Source of the DNA: Nipponacmea schrenckii
Taxonomy: Eukaryota > Mollusca > Gastropoda > Lottiidae
NCBI GenBank assembly: GCA_030562195.1
Contig: CM060199.1
Location: 30,896,338-30,960,337 of the forward strand
Reading direction: 5' to 3'
DNA: 64,000 nucleotides
The stretch's first letter is position 1; each line of letters opens with the position of its first letter. This document shows positions 31,641 through 42,870 of the stretch, one piece after another. The notes beneath the pieces were generated by a model. It was not told where the DNA came from. It was given only the letters and a program-made list of their open reading frames with translations, and searched no databases. The position numbers and the translations under genes were made by a program.

Positions 31641-34600
31641 TTATCGTACTTTCCAATTGGCTTTATCCGGACTCGGAAAAATTACATTGTATAGAAAATC
31701 GCCGAGCCATGTCGGAATAGTCCACATAAATCTGAACTTCAATTGAGCATCCAAGCCAGATAGATAGCGATATTGGGGATATTTGGCAGTAACAGAATGT
31801 TGTATATCTCTGATGACTGGTTCGATATCAGATGTAGCTCTGTTCAATTCCCATGACATATATTCACATACTATAAGATAGAAAATAGGTCGAAATGATA
31901 AAGAAATATTAAGTTATGTTTCCTTTAACATTGTGCCCATATAAAATTTTGGGTACTTGATCACTAAGTATATACCCAACTGATTGCAAAAAGATAGCTT
32001 GCCAGGCAAGGTAACATACGCCCACTGGCATTTGAATTTGAAAAAAACATTGAGCAATGGCTCAAAAACATCCACTAAATGGATATTGAAGTCAAGGGCA
32101 AAAACTCAAAAACTGTTCATGGAAAATCGTCAAATAAAAACTTGACCACCATCTTATATATTTCAATACTCATACCAAGTTTCATCAAATCTATTAAAAA
32201 ATTGTAACTTATTTTGTACCCACAAATATTTTTGACGCAATATTACTAAGTCAAGGGCAATAAATCAAAAACCATTCGTCAAAAAAGTCGGAAATTCAAA
32301 CTTGACTTATGTCTTATCAATTCCAATGCTCATACCAAGTTTCATTAAAATCCATAGATAATAGTAGCTTCTATAGTGTCTACAGAAAATGAATTTTTTC
32401 GCAATATTACTAAGTCAAGGGCAATAAATCAAAAACCATTCGTTAAAAAAGTCGGAAATTCAAACTTGACTTATGTCTTATCTATTCTGATGCTTACACC
32501 AAGTTCCATCAAAATCTTTTGGAAATTAAAGCTTCTTATTGAAACCACAATAGAATCTTGACGCAATTCCACGAAGTCAAGGTCAATAACTCAAAACAGT
32601 TCATTGAAAAAACTGTCAAATTCAAACTTGACTGAGGTCTAATCAATTCCAATGCTCACACCGAGTTTCATGAAAATTCTCTGAAAATTTGAGGATTTAT
32701 TGCATCGAAACTAAAATTTTGACAAGATTTTACTACGTCAAGGGCAATAATTCAAAAACTGTTCATCAAAAAAATTGCCAAATTCAAACTCGACTGTTGT
32801 CTTATCAATTCCAATACTCACACCAAGTTTCATCAAAATCCATTGTAAATTATAGCTTCTATTGAACCCACAATAAAATTTTGACTCAATCTTACTAAGT
32901 CAAGGGCAATAACTAAAAAACTGTTCATCGAAAAATCTTCAAATTCGAACTTGACCGTCGTCTTATCAATTCCAATGCTCACACCAACTTTCATTTAAAT
33001 CCATGGAAAATTGTAGCTTCTATTTTGTCTACAACAAATATAGAGGCAGGGGCAATAACCCCTAATCGAACTTGACTGCCGTCTTATCAATTCCAATGCT
33101 CATACCAAGTTTCATTAAAATCCATAGATAATAGTAGCTTCTATAGTGTCTACAGAAAATGATTTTTTTCGCAATTTTACTTAGTCAAGGGTAATTACTC
33201 ATAAACTATTCTTCAAAAAATCGCAAATTTGAACCTGACCACCGCCTTATCATTTCTAATGCTCATACCAAGTTTCATTCAAATGCATTGAAAATTGTAG
33301 CTTCTATTGCATCAACAATAAATTTTGACGTGATGTAAATAAGTCAAGGGCAATAACTCAAAAACAGTTCATCGAAAAATCTTCAAATTCGAAGTTGAAA
33401 GCCGTCTTATCAATTCCAATGTTCACACCAAGTTTCATTAAAATCCATTGAAAATTGTAGCTTCTTTTGTGTCTACAACAAATATAGAGGCAGGGGCAAT
33501 AACTCAAAAACCGTTTATTCGATAATTTCCATTTTTGAACTTGACCGAGATATCATCAATATATACATGTATACCAAGTTTCATTAAGATCGAATAAAAA
33601 CTGTAGCCTCTATCGTGGATACAACCCAAAATTGACGCGTTTTTACTAAGTCAAGGACAATAACTCAAAATCCGTTGATTCGATAATTTCCATTTTCAAA
33701 CGTAACCGAGATATCATCAATATAAACATGTATACCAAGTTTCATTAAGATCGAATAAAAACTGTAGCCTCTATTGTGGATACAACCCAAATTTGACGCG
33801 TTTTTACTAAGACAAGGACAATAACTCAAAATCCGTTGATTCGATAATTTCCATTTTCAAACGTGACCGAGATATCATCAATATAAACATGTATACCAAG
33901 TTTCATTAAGATCGGATAAAAACTGTATCTTCTATTGTGGATACAACCCAAATTTGACGCGTTTTTACTAAGTCAAAGGCAATAACTCAAAAACCGTTCA
34001 TGCGAAAATTTCTATTTCCGAACTTGACCGAGATATCCTTAATATATACATGTATACCAAGTTTCATAAAGATCGGATAAAAACTGTAGCCTCTAGTGTG
34101 GATACAACCCCAATTTGACGTGTTTTTACTAAGTCAAGGGCAATAACTCAAAAACCGTTCATTCGATAATTTCCATTTTTGAACTTGACCGAGATATCAT
34201 CAATATATACATTTATACAAAGTTTCATTAAGATCGGATAAAAACTGTAGCCTCTATTGTGGATACAACCCAAATTTGACGCGTTTTTACTAAGTCAAGT
34301 GCTTTAACTCAAAAACCGTTCATGCGAAAATTTCCATTTTGACCGAGATATCATCAATATATACATGAATACCAAGTTTCATTAAGATCGGATAAAAACT
34401 GTAGCCTCTATCGTGGATACAACAAATGTGGACGGACCGACGGACGGACAGGGGCGACGGCAATATACGTCCACTTTTCCATGTGGGCGTATAAAAAATG
34501 TTTTCTTTGCCTTAGAAATCGGTTATCAGCTCCAAAAGAACATGCATATTGCCCTGAATATACTGAAATAATTAGTAATTAGTCTCTTATTTTAACGATA

Positions 34601-36391
34601 AATTGAGTAGCCGCCTCAAAGCAATTACAGTTAAACATGAGAACTTCATTATTTCTTCTGTTTTAACCGAAGTTTTTGCTCTGCTAAGAAATACATGTAT
34701 ACACATATTTACAGTACACAGGTTTATATAAAACGAAATATACTATTGTCATGGCATTTAACGATTTAGCTAAGGCCTTTGTTAAAAACACTTAATCTAA
34801 ACTTTGGACAGTTAATAGAAGGACAAGAATAGATAATAGTAAATATTTTAAATTGGTTTTATATTATAAAGTTATTTCCCTTTTAATGCATGTATACTCG
34901 GAACACTAAAGAGCTGACATCTTTTGAACAATATTACCGGAGGACAAAACCCTTCAGGTATATTTCACTACAAATGTATTCTTGAGGCCAAGAGAATAGA
35001 CTACTTTAAGTGTTTTTGAGGAAGACTTTTAGCCGACATGGTTAATTGACAATAGTATATTTTTTAATTTTTATCCCTTTTATAGAAATATGTGATATAC
35101 TTTTAAATAAAGTTATTTCCCTTTGCTTAGAACTAAAACACTAAGGAATTTGAAATCGACACCAAAGCAATTTGAAAGTCTATATACTTACACTTTTTAA
35201 GAAAGTTTGGACCATAAAATTCATTTATTTCTGGACTTGATTTGTAGAATGCATTCTTTAGCCCACCCAAACTTCTTTCTATTGTAAGTATACCAGTATT
35301 ATAAAAACCTGGCTCAATTATATATACAGAAACACCATGAGAATATACTTCTCTTCTGTAAAACAAGAAAGTAAAAATATTGAAATTGTGTTTTTGGATA
35401 GAAGCATACGATAATGGCCATACAGAAATCTCGAGAAACAGCTTCCGCTTTACAATATGTTTTTACAACTGCGTTCATTGTAAAAACCATTATTCTCAAA
35501 CTTCAGAAACAAAAATTCACATTCATTCATTGCTGTTGGTTAAGGGCTCTCCTATAGAAGCACTGGCCTTGGTCACAAGTTAATGTCACCGTTTTGCGTC
35601 ATAGTTCAGTATTGTTTGAAAATTATCTACCCAGCTCGAATTAGAAATTTAACTCGCTCTTACCGTAAACAATCTGAAAATCCTTCCAAAGCGTATTTAC
35701 CGGTTGAATATATGATGGGAATTTGTGAAAATCTACCAGTTATACTACTAAGGTTCACTACTCGACCTTGTCCTTTCCTGAGTAAGGGTAAACATGATCT
35801 AGTTACGTCTATCAAACCAAACAGGTTCACGTTGTAGCAGTCTAGAAAATCTTTCCTTGTTGTCGTTTCAAAAAGGCCCACCAGTCCACTGACACCCGCA
35901 TTATTCACCAATGCCCACAATCCTGAAATGAATAAGCTAAAAAATCAAACTCATACCACGTTTGTTATTGGGGATAGGCGATCGGGATAAATTTTATTGC
36001 TGTAACTTTGTAATTTCAATCTAATTCTAGATCCTAAAACGGAGGAAAGAGGTATTCCAGTGTGGCATTAGTTACCTTTGTTTGGTGGTATTATTTTCTT
36101 TACTGTTTCGACTGCTTTCTTTATATCCTCTTCCGAAGTAACGTTCAGGGGTATGGTTCGCAACTTTTTAGAGCAGGTCTTTTTCAAATTTTTAGCTCCT
36201 TCGTTAGTTAAGCAGGCAGCGATTACGTTGAATCCAACTGAATCCAATCGCACAGCAGTTGCCTTACCAAACCCACTATCACAACCGGTTATCAATACAT
36301 ATTTGTCCTGAACGTTGCCTATTTTGATTTTACTAACGCACCATTGAATTATGTAGTATGCACTTAGTATAAGTGCAATCCACATCAACAT
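31641..36391 (-). CDS. SDR9C-type short-chain dehydrogenase (retinol/17-beta-HSD-like)
   Basis: Four coding exons on the minus strand: 36391-36076, 35922-35664, 35355-35192, 31870-31641. They total 969 nt (322 residues, normal for the family), and all phases agree. An AG acceptor at 36401-36402 suggests an untranslated 5' exon; the ATG is the first in frame after it. Residues 1-18 form a hydrophobic membrane anchor. The cofactor motif is TGCDSGFG (35-42), then NNAG (112-115), catalytic Asn138, Ser164, Tyr177 and Lys181 (YxxxK), and IIEPG (204-208). TGCDSGFG and the anchor are typical of microsomal NAD(P)-dependent retinol, 17-beta- and 3-alpha-hydroxysteroid dehydrogenases (RDH16/HSD17B6 group) and of BDH1-type enzymes. 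The substrate cannot be read from sequence. The last intron (3.3 kb) holds a large repeat element. Confidence 0.9.
31991..34497 (+). mobile_element. 2.5-kb tandem-repeat element in the SDR intron
   Basis: It opens AAGATAGCTTGCCAGGCAAG then GTAACATACGCCCACTGGCA. The body is ~15 units of about 155-165 bp in two classes. Early units carry CAAACTTGAC and GTCTTATCAATTCCAATGCTC; later units carry GACCGAGATATCATCAATAT and AAAACTGTAGCCTCTATTGT. All share AAGTCAAGGGCAATAACTCA. It ends in GGACGGACCGACGGACGG and a hairpin (TACGTCCAC and GTGGGCGTA) before TAAAAAA. It lies in the last intron of the SDR gene in the opposite orientation. Confidence 0.8.
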
Positions 36392-36402
36392 AACACCAAC
36401 CT

Positions 36403-38750
36403 GAAAAATCGGTAGTTTAATCTTGAAAATCCCAGTCAAAGTATTGAAAAAGATACTATAGAATTTCTCTCTAGGCTTTAATTATCAGAACTATGATTCA
36501 GGGGAATAAACAAGTTTTGTTTAACTTTTTGCACGAAATGGAAAACTTTAAAGTGATACCGTGTTTTAGTATGGACATAATATTTAAGTTCTCAAGAACC
36601 ATTAATTCATTAAGCATATTTCAATAATCAATTACATTTGTGGATAACCTTCTGTTTTTTTTTTAATTCTTCGGATTAAATAAGGATTCTGTAATGTTAG
36701 ACATCAGTTTTATCTACTGATTATGCTCTTAATGGCCAAGTTGAAATGTTATGTCCATTCTAAGACACGGTATACCTTTCAAGTAATTGATTCCTCCCGT
36801 CCGTAAAGGTGAAGAAGACGTTCAAAACTGATTGTTAGTTCAACCAATAATTTTAAAGTAATCATTGACTACCCAAAGCATATTTCTTTGTTTTATCTCG
36901 AAATACATCAAACACGTGGTTGCCTAATAAGATACGCGCACTTCCCTAATCTTTTTTGCATTGAGGGCGGTTTTTGTCAAACTGTACTAAAAATCTTAAC
37001 CCGGGCGAGATGTTTTATCATAATTTAAGTGTATCCTTTAAATCAGAAAAACCACGCTTTTATAATTTTCGTATTCCGAATTGATTGTTTAGTTAGAGAT
37101 GATCACATGAAATTACATTAAAATCAGATATAGTCTCTACACCGTTCACAAACGGCGCATTTTAGAGCAATAACCCGAATACCCGTTTTTGTCGTCAAAT
37201 TCGAACTTGTCAAACTTCCTATACACAGAATTTTATTTAAATCCGACAAAAAACTGTAGCCTCACATTACAATGTGGGCACAGAAAAAAATTGATGAGCA
37301 GAGAAACGCAATTGTTTCATTGCTAATCCAACACTTATATCCACATTTAAGTGTATGATTGCAAAAATAGAAACCGGTCTATGTTTCCATCGCAAGTAAT
37401 GACTTATTTTCGCTGATATGAGGGATCACAAAAAACAATTTCCAACGAAAACTATGGGTGGAATAGACTTAAATTCGGTTTCGTTAAGTTTTCACTCGTA
37501 ACTCATATGTTTGAGCATTTGCATGTTGTAGGTTCCCCACTCTCGCCCAAGTAGAATATAATCACAATATACAGAATGTTTTACAGAACCAAAATACTAT
37601 TTTTTCTGGTTCAAATGCTAACTCACCTTCATTTCAAAGACATCCATGCTGCACAATTGAAAATGATCGTTCTTACTGACCAACGTGCTGTATTCTAAAT
37701 AAGAGATAGTCATTAACATTTATCGCATATTAGTCAAATTAATTTTCCAGTGCATTAATTATGTATTTAAAACGGACCATTAATCAATTTTAATACTATT
37801 TGATTTTAATTGGTGTGATGTGCTTTGAGTGCTGACATTGGGAACAGACTATCTAACGTAGATCAAATTGGGAACGAAAACCTTGTTTCGAAGTTAAAAC
37901 ATCAAAAAGCGGAGAACTCATAATTATGCAAATAATAGGGATATTGCTATACATATTATGGTTTATAATATTATATATATAATATATATTTTATGTGTTC
38001 ATGACAGGGGAATATGTATTACTTATTAGGTAACAAGGTGCATTACGTCTTCAAGTGACAGATTTAGATAGAAAAGAACACTTTTATAGACAAAGATTAA
38101 AGAATGGATTTTACATCGACATGTATTTATTATCAAAACAGCATGAATGGGATATGTGGGCGTCACAATTCAAATAAAATGTTTGCTATCCACCACACCA
38201 ATCAATTTGTTGACTTTTAATTTTTAATTTTTAAGAATTAAATCAGACAAAAAGCCGCAACTGAATTACTTTCGTATACTACTCAAAATTAAGTTATTAA
38301 ATGTAAAATTCAATTGCGCCTTTCTAATTAATAAAGCTGATGTTTTATTAAATGTCCTTTTTTATATGGATATGTAAACTTTAAGGCACTTTCAATGCAT
38401 TAATATCGCTAATTACTACCGACCTAAAACTTATTATCGACATGCTACGTTATTCAATATATCTGTTTGGGATGTGTTTATAAAGCATAGTGAACTATGG
38501 AATACTACTAAGTCAAAAATATCAATAACAGCTAATTTACTTTCTTACAAGAACGAACACTTTATATTGGATATATTGAAAGCATATTGACGTTAAAAAC
38601 AGATACGAAGAAATTTCATTCCAGATTTTACGATTTCGTACATATCACTTTTTAAAAATTATCCTACTTATGAAAACCTGAAAGCGTTGCTTGATCTAGT
38701 ACTGTTATATGTCAAACGTATGTTCCATACAAGTTATTTGCATTCTCAAT
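36403..38750. other. intergenic or 5' region of the SDR gene
   Basis: No coding sequence recognised. An untranslated SDR first exon and promoter should lie here. It holds a small fragment of the GGCCAAGTT repeat family (36732-36752) and an AT dinucleotide-rich palindromic tract at about 37965-37995. Confidence 0.45.
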
Positions 38751-39085
38751 ATCGTTGTTTTATGATACACGTTAATGTACAATACCAACAAGACTGTGGT
38801 ATTTACAATCATCTTAGCATCGTTGTTTTATGATACACTTTCATGAACAATACCAACAACATTATGTCATCGTATTCTCACTCATCTCAACGTCGTTGTT
38901 TATGATACACGTTTGAACGAGCCCATCAACACTATGTCATAGAATACGGCTCCCTTCTAATACCTTGACATCGTTGAACAATTTTTAAATTGTTGTTTTA
39001 TGATACATGTTCATGATCAATACCAACAAACCTTTGTAATGGTATTCACAATCATTTTAGCATCGTTGTCATGCTATGCACATTG
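38751..39085 (+). repeat. diverged ~70-bp tandem repeat
   Basis: About five units start ATCGTTGTTTTATGATACAC or close variants at 38751, 38819, 38892, 38990 and 39061, each followed by AATACCAACAA and TGTCAT or TGTAAT. Periods are 68-98 bp, so the array is old and irregular. Confidence 0.7.
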
Positions 39086-40084
39086 TATATATTACGACCC
39101 CCTTCTAATATCACCGATTCGATGATATGGTAGACAATAAGCAAATTAGAGCCCTCGCTGGAAATAGTACACATTCATAATATGACTGTGCGTTAACTGA
39201 GGACCCTGGTGGATGGTATTTACTAGCATCTCCACAATGTCAAGCTATTACTCATTGTGTTATATCTTAGTATGCCTATTGGCTATATTTTTTCTCGGTC
39301 ATGTACTTGATCACGGGGACATAGATCTGTACATTTAATACACATGTACTTGTACTTGTGTACTTTTAAAACAAATTGTACGTTGAAATATTGGTGTCCA
39401 CGTCCTTGTGTATTGAACCTAAGACTGACCCACGTGAAATAAAAATTAAATTTTTATCATTATTGCATTCCGTGATACACGAAAAGTGACAATTCAGTCA
39501 AGGTACATTCGTACAGTAGAAACAGAACTTCTACAATCAGCATTCATTCTAAAAACATACTATTTCTGTTCTGCACACATGACATGTTCCTTATTTTGTT
39601 ACGAATCCAAACAAGAAAGTAGTTAAGTCTGCTAGTCTGGATTTTTATGGAATAATATTTAGATTAATGACTATTCAGAGAGATTCGTGTTATCTTTGTT
39701 TTTGTTATGAAACAAATGTCTAGGGCATAGAACAACCTAGTTATCACTTAACTCTTAATTTAACAATTCTACATTGTTACCTCTTCTAGAACATAAAAAT
39801 CTTTACAAATCGTCAATTTATTTGTAATAAAAGCATTTTAGAAAAGCGATTATGTTTTATTGATTTACATAGAAATTTAGTTTTCGTTATCTTTGGTCTA
39901 TTGAAGTCAAGTTAGCAAATGTCTCGGAATTCCGGATGCACCAGTTTCCATCTAATTGGACAGACGCCTGACCCATTTACACAGTAAACTAAACCTTTTT
40001 CTCCTAAATAGCTTTAGTCGCATATTTAAAACAATAAAGCGATATCTTAGCCTTCATAGTATACTTAAATCAATCAATTTATAA
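39086..40084. other. intergenic region
   Basis: No gene or structured repeat recognised. Confidence 0.4.
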
Positions 40085-40588
40085 CTAAATAAGCTGTGCT
40101 GTGCTGGGTTGAGTCCGCCTTTTTACTACTTCCTGCTTCTGCAAAATATGAAGACCAACATGCAGCCTCTGCCAAGTATTTGAAGTCACTAAGGGTTGGT
40201 GTACAGGATCTATTAGAATCTTGCATCTTACAGCTGATATCGACCACTTCCTTCTACCACAAGCATGCCAACATCGAAGCTTAACCCTTCTGATTTGTTC
40301 ATTATAATCGAAAATCAATGCTTTGTCTATGTGTTCTAATATCGATATAACTGCAGTGTTATCTGTAAAACTTGAGGAGAGAGATTCTTCAGCTCCCAAT
40401 GGTTCTTGCATTTAATCGCAAACTGTTTCTGTCAACTTTATGGGCAAGCATCAAAGCTGAAAGCGGGGATAATCAGTAGAAGCATATCAATATTTAAACT
40501 CCACATGAAGTGTGATGCGGAGCGTACATTGGCGCCACAGATGTTCAACCCTCATCATCTAGATGGCTCAATTCTGGGCGGATTTTGA
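40085..40588. pseudogene. coding-like relic, possibly transposon-derived
   Basis: Both strands are open here. The minus strand has a 108-residue ATG frame (40411-40085, MQEPLGAEESLSSSFTD…). The plus strand has frames at 40096-40284 and 40406-40588, the latter with an FCQLYGQASKLKA segment. Stretches of the FxCxLYG type occur in transposase-like repeated genes of invertebrates, which makes a transposon relic more likely than a host gene. I cannot decide the strand. Confidence 0.25.
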
Positions 40589-40589
40589 C

Positions 40590-40990
40590 GAAACTTTATG
40601 AAATGGTTTATTTTCACCCAAGAATGAACCATCTAAAAACTCACAAATAAATCCTGGTGAAAATCATAAAGTATTTTATTGCCCTTGTTGTTTTTAATTA
40701 AATTGAAAATAAATTTTGATCTTGTAAACACTCTTGAAGGTACAATATGTGATACATTTTCAAGAGATTTGGTGAAATGGTTTATTCAAGAAATATTTTA
40801 CGCGCGTTATTGTATTGTCCTGGATCTTGAAAATGTGTTCAGTTTTTAAGTGGTTGCCAGATTTTGACAAAGGTTGGTATTAATGTTCACTATTCTCCCT
40901 CAAAATTCCATTGAAGTGTAACGAAATACATGTATTCTTATTCTAACCCGAAGCTTCTTGTTTATCATCTTGCCTTGCAAGCCTCTTCTA
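40590..40990 (-). repeat. eroded ATACGCCCAC-family element
   Basis: Contains TTGACGAAACTTTATG, CACCCAAGAATGAACC, TTATTGCCCTTGTT and CTTGTAAACACTCTTGAAGG, the typical blocks of the 27676 element in the same orientation. It ends in a damaged terminus, CTTGCCTTGCAAG, at 40969-40981. Confidence 0.55.
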
Positions 40991-41291
40991 TACTGCTTAT
41001 CCCATTTATTTTCACTTATTGTGATGTAATTTTAATCATATTTTCGTTCTCCTGCGCGGGACGTATATTATTGAATAGAATGCTAGAAAAATACAGTGTC
41101 TTTCAGCGTTTTAAATTTCAACAAAAACCAAGAAATGTGTCCCTTAAAATCTATTAAGTACCTTATATAAGATAAGCGGACTATTGTCATTAGGATCCAC
41201 GGTTTCGATAACTAATTGTTTTTAAGTCACGTATACCCAATCAGATATAACATTATGTAGGCGGATATAGTATTTTAAAGAATAAAAAAAA

Positions 41292-41655
41292 GGCGATGGC
41301 CATCGTGATACGCCCACACATATAATGGCAATTTGTTGGAGAGTTGATGAATGTATTTATTCTATAGGGTTCACCCTTGGTTGATTACGGACACTTACAC
41401 GGAGTTTCATCACCATCTATGAAGAAAACAGCTCAAAAATAAATTCAACGCATTTTGAAGAACAAGGGTAATAATTCAAATATTTTTATACTTGTCTGAT
41501 TTTTCTCTATTATTTCGACAATATATAAAAAGTGTTTTCAAAAAAAAAGGGAAGTAACTCATAACTAACTTTTCGATTTGTCAGGTCTTCAATAGGATTC
41601 ATCCTTGGATTAAACAAACACACGAAATTGCATCAAAATCGGAGGCAGGATTGTT
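41292..41655 (+). repeat. CGATGGCCATCG-terminus tandem-repeat element
   Basis: It begins GGCGATGGCCATCG then TGATACGCCCACACATATAA, followed by two or three units with GGTTCACCCTTGG, GAACAAGGGTAATAATTC and CATCCTTGGATTAA. The perfect palindrome CGATGGCCATCG at its tip recurs near 57398-57409 and, altered, near 4609. Confidence 0.6.
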
Positions 41656-41659
41656 GCGT

Positions 41660-42870
41660 TCTCGGTATCGGAATTCATCTGATTCTTTCTTAGAGATTCT
41701 ATTTGAGATGATCTTGGAGTTACGGAAGGTTTGCTTGGCGGTTGCGATTAATTTTGGGGCTTGGTTGAAAGACCGACATGCAGAATGACCGTAGCTGGAA
41801 TGGGATCATGGTCGTAAGGTTCAAGAATGGACTGGATGTGATGAGTTAGGACATCAGTGTTCCAGGTTACGGTGTCTGAAGATGTTTGGTCATTCGGTTG
41901 AGGTTTGAGGATCCAAAAATTAAAGGGGCACAATCTTGATTTTTAGGGGTCGTTTTGGGCCTTTGTTACATTTAAACAGTCCTCAGAAATACTCAAGCTT
42001 TAAGAAAATCGCAAAATACCTTGAAATATACCTCAAAAAAATTTCTCTTTTTATTTTTATTCCTTGCTGTACGCGACTGGTCTCCAGTCAGTCTGAAAAT
42101 TGTGTGTCCTGTTGACAAAGTCTACAATTGTTATTACTTTATTTTTGTTTTGTCAGTGTGGGCCTGCGCAGTAGTCTATTTATATAGATGACCTGACTCG
42201 CCCTATTGCACGACGGGAAGGATAACTCTTTGATTATCAAGACGAACCGTTTTCCAATATGGAGGGGCGTCCATATTATCTTAAGACATTATGATTTCAA
42301 ACATGGATAATTATGGATACACATGGATTTGAAGGCTCAAATTTCAAAGGTAAGCTCTGTAGAATGATTAGCTAAGCAAAAGATTTCATGTGTTTGAGGC
42401 TGTCGGATGATTGTCCGAAACAAATCAAGACTGTTCCCCTTTAAGGTAGATTTCTGTGAAGTAGGTAGATTCCATGATGATTTGTGTTTGGTTTGGTTAT
42501 AAAAGGGTTTGGTAACGGATATAATGGTTGTCGACGGGGTGATTGGTACTTGTTTATTAGATGTAGGGACTGTAGCATTGGGTACGGACTGAGATCTGGT
42601 TCGAGGTGGGGATGGTCTGAGTGCATAAATTCGTGGTGATTTGTCGATCCAAAAGCGCACGGAAAAAACAAGATTGGCGGAACCTCGGTCACATAGTGAA
42701 GATTCAGATGGTGTGGATGAAGAATCTGAAATGGAAATGAAAAGGGTGGTGTCCTTTCAACGAGAACGTTTTCTCACATCTGCTGGACAAGGGGATGGTG
42801 AACTGCGGGCTCGTTTAGGGGTTTGGTTAGATAAGGTGGTGACTCTTGTTGGTGCTTGTGTTTGCTGATC
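41660..42870 (-). pseudogene. transposon-like coding relic, split by a MITE
   Basis: On the minus strand, peptide text reads from DQQTQAPTRVTTLSNQTPKR (near 42870) through a Ser/Pro-rich stretch (RPSPPRTRSQSVPNATV) to LPTSQKS at about 42445. It resumes after the inserted MITE with QPNDQTSSDTVTW and HIQSILEPYDHDPIP, then ATVILHVGL (about 41790). Stops and frameshifts interrupt it. A second decayed copy at 55260-55986 shares these phrases, which marks a dispersed family. The ATVILHVGL segment followed by a Lys/Ala-rich helix is reminiscent of SGNH-hydrolase-like regions in some retroelement ORFs, but that is a weak inference. Confidence 0.45.
41924..42440. mobile_element. TTAA-flanked MITE (AGGGGCAC family), copy 2
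   Basis: Left end AGGGGCACAATCTTGATTT and right end AATCAAGACTGTTCCCCT are flanked by TTAA at 41920-41923 and 42441-42444. It is the reverse-oriented relative of 6524-6995 and is ~45 bp longer. It interrupts the coding relic 41660-42870, whose reading resumes on both sides, so the insertion is younger than the relic. Confidence 0.75.

Noticed and set aside
35380..36311. Plus-strand frames opposite the SDR exons
   Set aside because: They are antisense shadows; the minus strand shows intact SDR catalytic motifs and matching splice phases.
42641..42868. 75-codon plus-strand frame with Glu/Arg-rich text
   Set aside because: It is the antisense of the Ser/Pro-rich part of the transposon-like relic, whose minus-strand phrases recur at 55510-55560.
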